Below, in pieces: positions 62,761 to 63,105 of a stretch of DNA of 63,105 bases (its first letter is position 1; each line of letters begins with the position of its first letter). Both the position numbers and the translations under genes were made by a program. This DNA comes from Streptomyces sp. NRRL F-5122 (GTDB lineage Bacteria > Actinomycetota > Actinomycetes > Streptomycetales > Streptomycetaceae): assembly GCF_001507435.1 (NCBI RefSeq), contig NZ_LMWH01000247.1, forward strand, positions 1 to 63,105, read 5' to 3'. The notes beneath the pieces are model-generated. The model ran no database searches. It saw only the letters and a program-made list of their open reading frames with translations, and was not told where the DNA came from.

Positions 62761-62993
62761 GTGGTGCCCCGGCCGCCCCCGATGCCCTGCGCTTGCGCTA
62801 CGAGCGACTGGTCGCGGGTTCGCACGACCCCGATGTCTCCTGGTGGAACTGGGTGATCCGACTGCGCGATGAGGGCTGCCTGGTGGGCACGGTCCAGTCG
62901 ACAGCGGGGCTTCACTTCCTCCAACCAGTGGCAGGACAGCGAGCTGAGGTGGCACCTCTGAACCAAGCAGCAGCCCGACTGATCCACAGATAG
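62761..62993 (+). pseudogene. N-terminal fragment of a GNAT acetyltransferase
   Basis: GAPAAPDALRLRYERLVAGS, HDPDVSWWNWVIRLRDEGCL and VGTVQST form the opening strands and helix of an acetyltransferase in the style PDALRLRYERL-WLNWV-VGTVQAT. After that the text departs (AGLHFLQPVAGQRAEVAPLN) and stops at 62993 without the acetyl-CoA loop. A truncated relic. Confidence 0.55.
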
Positions 62994-63066
62994 TGACAAT
63001 TACCTCACCCGACGACTGCGAGCGTGATTACTTTCCGTGGTGTTGCACGTTCGCCTGGCGAGGGTG

Positions 63067-63105
63067 ATGGCACGTCTTGTACTGGTAGAGCCGTTGGCTG
63101 CTGGG
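63067..63105 (+). CDS. Possible start of a gene cut by the window end
   Basis: ATG at 63067 after GCGAGGGTG opens MARLVLVEPLAAG to the last base. Only 13 codons are visible, so family and reality cannot be judged. Confidence 0.2.
   Translation, partial: MARLVLVEPLAAG

Noticed and set aside
1..63105. tRNA, rRNA or riboswitch genes
   Set aside because: I found no cloverleaf, CCA-type end or conserved aptamer text in the gaps, but reading by eye is not a covariance-model search.

Overview
The window is GC-rich throughout and its genes have the strong G/C third-position bias, GTG/TTG starts, short or absent leaders and protein families of Streptomyces or a close actinomycete (ABATE/CGNR regulators, SpoIIE-type phosphatases with PAS/GAF sensors, DUF574 methyltransferase, NhaA-DsbA fusion, RclA/RclR-like pair). 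It has no rRNA, tRNA, ribosomal or replication genes, many regulator-plus-target pairs and at least ten broken genes, so it looks like accessory chromosome (an arm or an old insertion region) rather than core.

Layout. 1-7.9 kb: three ABATE/CGNR zinc-finger regulators (one decayed at the left edge), an MFS exporter with a ketopantoate-reductase-like enzyme, DinB, glyoxalase-like and flavin-type proteins, and a frameshifted LysR gene. 8.2-12.5 kb: two TetR regulators, each divergent from an oxidoreductase (aldehyde dehydrogenase; short-chain dehydrogenase), with clear palindromic operators in between. 12.7-17.6 kb: a wrecked NhaA-DsbA antiporter gene, a PAS-GAF-SpoIIE-HATPase protein and a fourth CGNR protein. 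17.7-25.1 kb: an FtsX-type ABC transporter divergent from a DesK-type two-component system around a perfect 20-bp palindrome, then an NmrA-like oxidoreductase and a MarR regulator with two matching operators. 25.4-27.1 kb: a complete cobalt-type nitrile hydratase operon (beta, alpha, His-tailed accessory protein). 27.2-39.8 kb: hydroxyacid dehydrogenase, GNAT, an RclA-like disulfide oxidoreductase divergent from an RclR-like AraC regulator, DUF899, a methyltransferase and a CaiB-type CoA transferase/acyl-CoA dehydrogenase pair. 40.0-48.6 kb: a 45-residue Cys-containing small protein, a collapsed DHA2 transporter, small hypothetical proteins, an alkyl-DHAP-synthase-like FAD oxidase, and a short-chain dehydrogenase divergent from an XRE/MmyB-type regulator. 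48.8-56.0 kb: an unusual MerR-DNA sliding clamp fusion, two methyltransferases, GNAT, a broken ECF sigma gene, and an MBL hydrolase divergent from a MerR regulator around a perfect inverted repeat. 56.2-63.1 kb: two more SpoIIE-family phosphatases, a small protein with a repeated PSQAEGER motif, and decayed aldehyde dehydrogenase and acetyltransferase fragments.

How the parts work together. Most intact genes form small self-contained switches: a one-component regulator, a palindrome over the divergent promoters, and one or two enzymes or an exporter for a small electrophilic or xenobiotic compound. The three SpoIIE-family proteins point to several partner-switching inputs. The most novel-looking item is the MerR-clamp fusion (49276-50355), which also has a good internal ribosome binding site exactly at the domain boundary. 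All calls come from reading the sequence; no database search was run.
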